A stretch of 15,232 nt of DNA from Prosthecobacter debontii. GTDB lineage: Bacteria; Verrucomicrobiota; Verrucomicrobiia; Verrucomicrobiales; Akkermansiaceae. How positions within the stretch are numbered: the stretch's first letter is position 1; every line of letters starts with the position of its first letter. A program made the position numbers and the translations under genes. The stretch covers positions 1-15,232 of the forward strand of contig CAMCXJ010000037.1 of assembly GCA_945883455.1 (NCBI GenBank). Direction: 5' to 3'. The notes beneath the pieces were generated by a model. The model was given only the letters and a program-made list of their open reading frames with translations, had not been told where the DNA came from and made no database searches. Positions 14,293-15,232 of this stretch are shown piece by piece.

Positions 14293-14343
14293 GTCGGGAC
14301 AGGATGTCCCGACGACGGACTGGGACTGCAAGTCCCGGCCACG
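14293..14343. repeat. REP-like double-hairpin element between convergent genes
   Basis: The first hairpin has a perfect 8-bp stem GTCGGGAC/GTCCCGAC around AGGAT (14293-14313). The second is GGGACT/AGTCCC with loop GCA (14322-14336), followed by GCCACG (14338-14343). It shares GACAGGATGTCCC, GACGGACTGGGACTG and AAGTCCC-N-GCCACG with the element in purL at 4385-4459. It lies between a + strand stop (14268) and a - strand stop (14347-14345), a typical REP position, and could also stall transcription from both sides. Confidence 0.8.
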
Positions 14344-14344
14344 G

Positions 14345-15232
14345 TTACGCGAGGGTGCCTTCGGTGACACCGAGTTTCTCGGTGGCGTGGATTTCGTTGA
14401 GAAGTGTGGCGGGAGAGATTTTTTCCGAAAGCAGATCCTGATAGGAGCGGATGGTGGAGAGCGCGTCGGTTTGGTCTTCGTCGAGGAGCTCGATGCGGAA
14501 ATGGCGGAGTCCGGAGGCGAGGAGCTGGGGGAGGAAGCGCGCGCCGGTCTGGGCGCGGCCGTTGAAGAGGGTGTTGCGGCAGCCGACATCCGCCTGCAGG
14601 CGGTGGAGCTGGCCGACGCGGTCGCGGAGGTGGACGGTGTGTTTCTCGCAGGGGCGGCCGCAATCCTTGTAGGTGGTGCCGGAGCTGAGGAAGGTGCAGA
14701 ACACGCAGTGCTCCATATGGAACATGGGCATGTGCTGGTGGAGGGTGAGCTCCATCCAATTGGGCGGGGTTTTTCCTAACAGGTCTAGGACTTGGGAGAT
14801 ATTGAGGTCGTAGGAGATGGTGAGGCGGTCGAGGTGGGCGGCTTCGCGAAGGATTTTCGCGGTGAGGGGGTTGGCGACGTTGAGGGAGAAATCGCCGATG
14901 CGGATGAGGTCGCTACGGTCTTTGTAGTAATTCAGCGCGGCGAGGTTTCTCAAAAGGAGGCCGTCGGGTTCGGCGCGTTCGATGAGTTTCAGGTAACCGG
15001 TTTCGCCGGGTTTTAGGATGCGCGGGGTGGCTAGAACGATTGTAGATTGGGGATTGAGGATTGAGGATTTGAAGAGGGAAACGGCTTCCTTGTAGCGGCG
15101 TGGGTCTTCGAAATCGCAGTAGATTTGTGGGATTTCGGCTTCGAGGGCGGCTTCGAGCTGGGGGAGGGTGCGGGTGAGGACGGCGAGTTTTGGAGTGCCG
15201 GGTGATCGGTGATCGGTGATCGGTGGGAAGAG
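14345..15232 (-). CDS. U32 peptidase-family protein, C-terminal part (5' end outside window)
   Basis: The - strand frame is open from the right edge to TAA 14347-14345, 295 visible residues. Motifs identify the U32 family: IYCDFEDPRRYKEA, LATPRILKPGE, GDFSLNVANPLTA, SYDLN, LTLHQHMPMFHMEHCVFC, CGRPCEKH, ADVGCRNTLFNG and FRIELL. Relatives (RlhA, TrhP, UbiU/UbiV) act in RNA hydroxylation or ubiquinone hydroxylation; conserved cysteines like those here bind an iron-sulfur cluster in UbiU/V. The arrangement resembles the long U32 proteins of about 800 residues, probably RNA-modifying rather than proteolytic, but the substrate is unknown. TTG 14953 is an internal codon, not the start, since homology continues upstream of it. 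Two heptamer arrays (15038-15072 and 15201-15228) are read in frame as SSILNPQSTIV and PPITDHRSPG. Confidence 0.88.
   Translation of the reverse strand, partial: LFPPITDHRSPGTPKLAVLTRTLPQLEAALEAEIPQIYCDFEDPRRYKEAVSLFKSSILNPQSTIVLATPRILKPGETGYLKLIERAEPDGLLLRNLAALNYYKDRSDLIRIGDFSLNVANPLTAKILREAAHLDRLTISYDLNISQVLDLLGKTPPNWMELTLHQHMPMFHMEHCVFCTFLSSGTTYKDCGRPCEKHTVHLRDRVGQLHRLQADVGCRNTLFNGRAQTGARFLPQLLASGLRHFRIELLDEDQTDALSTIRSYQDLLSEKISPATLLNEIHATEKLGVTEGTLA
15038..15072. repeat. Tandem heptamer array (GATTGAG type) inside the U32 gene
   Basis: The units are GATTGTA, GATTGGG, GATTGAG, GATTGAG and GATTTGA. In the coding frame the array gives the segment SSILNPQSTIV, just before the conserved LATPRI strand, where relatives have an unrelated short loop. 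Confidence 0.85.
15201..15228. repeat. Tandem heptamer array (GGTGATC type) inside the U32 gene
   Basis: Three perfect GGTGATC units (15201-15221) are followed by GGTGGGA. The frame reads through as PPITDHRSPG, probably an interdomain linker ahead of the TPKLAVLTRTL strand. Confidence 0.85.

Noticed and set aside
14814..15228. Possible CRISPR-like repeats at the right edge
   Set aside because: The units are 7-nt direct tandems without spacers and are translated within a conserved gene.

Overview
The window looks like chromosomal DNA of a Verrucomicrobiota bacterium, probably Verrucomicrobiae of the Luteolibacter/Haloferula kind. This is inferred from high GC, a Rho factor with a long Lys/Arg-rich N-terminal extension, a clade-II single-chain PurL, a long U32-type protein and a RAYT-type transposase remnant with a phylum-like C-terminal domain. 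No rRNA, tRNA, CRISPR array or prophage was seen.

Layout. Positions 1-790 hold the 3' end of an unknown + strand gene and a YbjN-like gene, bracketed by two AT-rich heptamer arrays. Positions 790-3241 (- strand) hold parA and rpoN, separated by a 256-bp spacer with a 29-bp inverted-repeat element and a hairpin; a sigma54-like promoter lies just upstream of rpoN. Positions 3378-3908 carry the decayed remains of a hipB/hipA toxin-antitoxin pair. Positions 3982-9567 (- strand) hold rho followed by purL. Positions 9925-13000 hold a + strand lipoprotein of the endonuclease/exonuclease/phosphatase superfamily, overlapping tail-to-tail by 110 bp with a - strand lipoprotein that has beta-propeller-like and TPR-like regions. 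Positions 13114-14268 hold a 5'-truncated REP-associated transposase (RAYT) and a HEAT-like fragment. A REP element follows, then the C-terminal part of a U32 peptidase-family gene that runs off the right edge.

The genes are mostly housekeeping: transcription termination (rho), alternative sigma factor (rpoN), purine synthesis (purL), ParA-type partitioning and probable tRNA/rRNA modification (U32).

The unusual content is the repeats. Tandem arrays of different 7-nt words (AAACTTT, GGATTGA, ATGATTG, GGTGATC, AGACACA types), usually 3-5 units, occur at gene ends, at the start codon of purL, in the scar of hipA, and in frame inside purL and the U32 gene. A separate family of double-hairpin REP-like elements ending in GCCACG occurs twice inside purL and once downstream of the RAYT remnant. 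Both families appear to have added peptide segments to essential or conserved proteins without breaking the frame.
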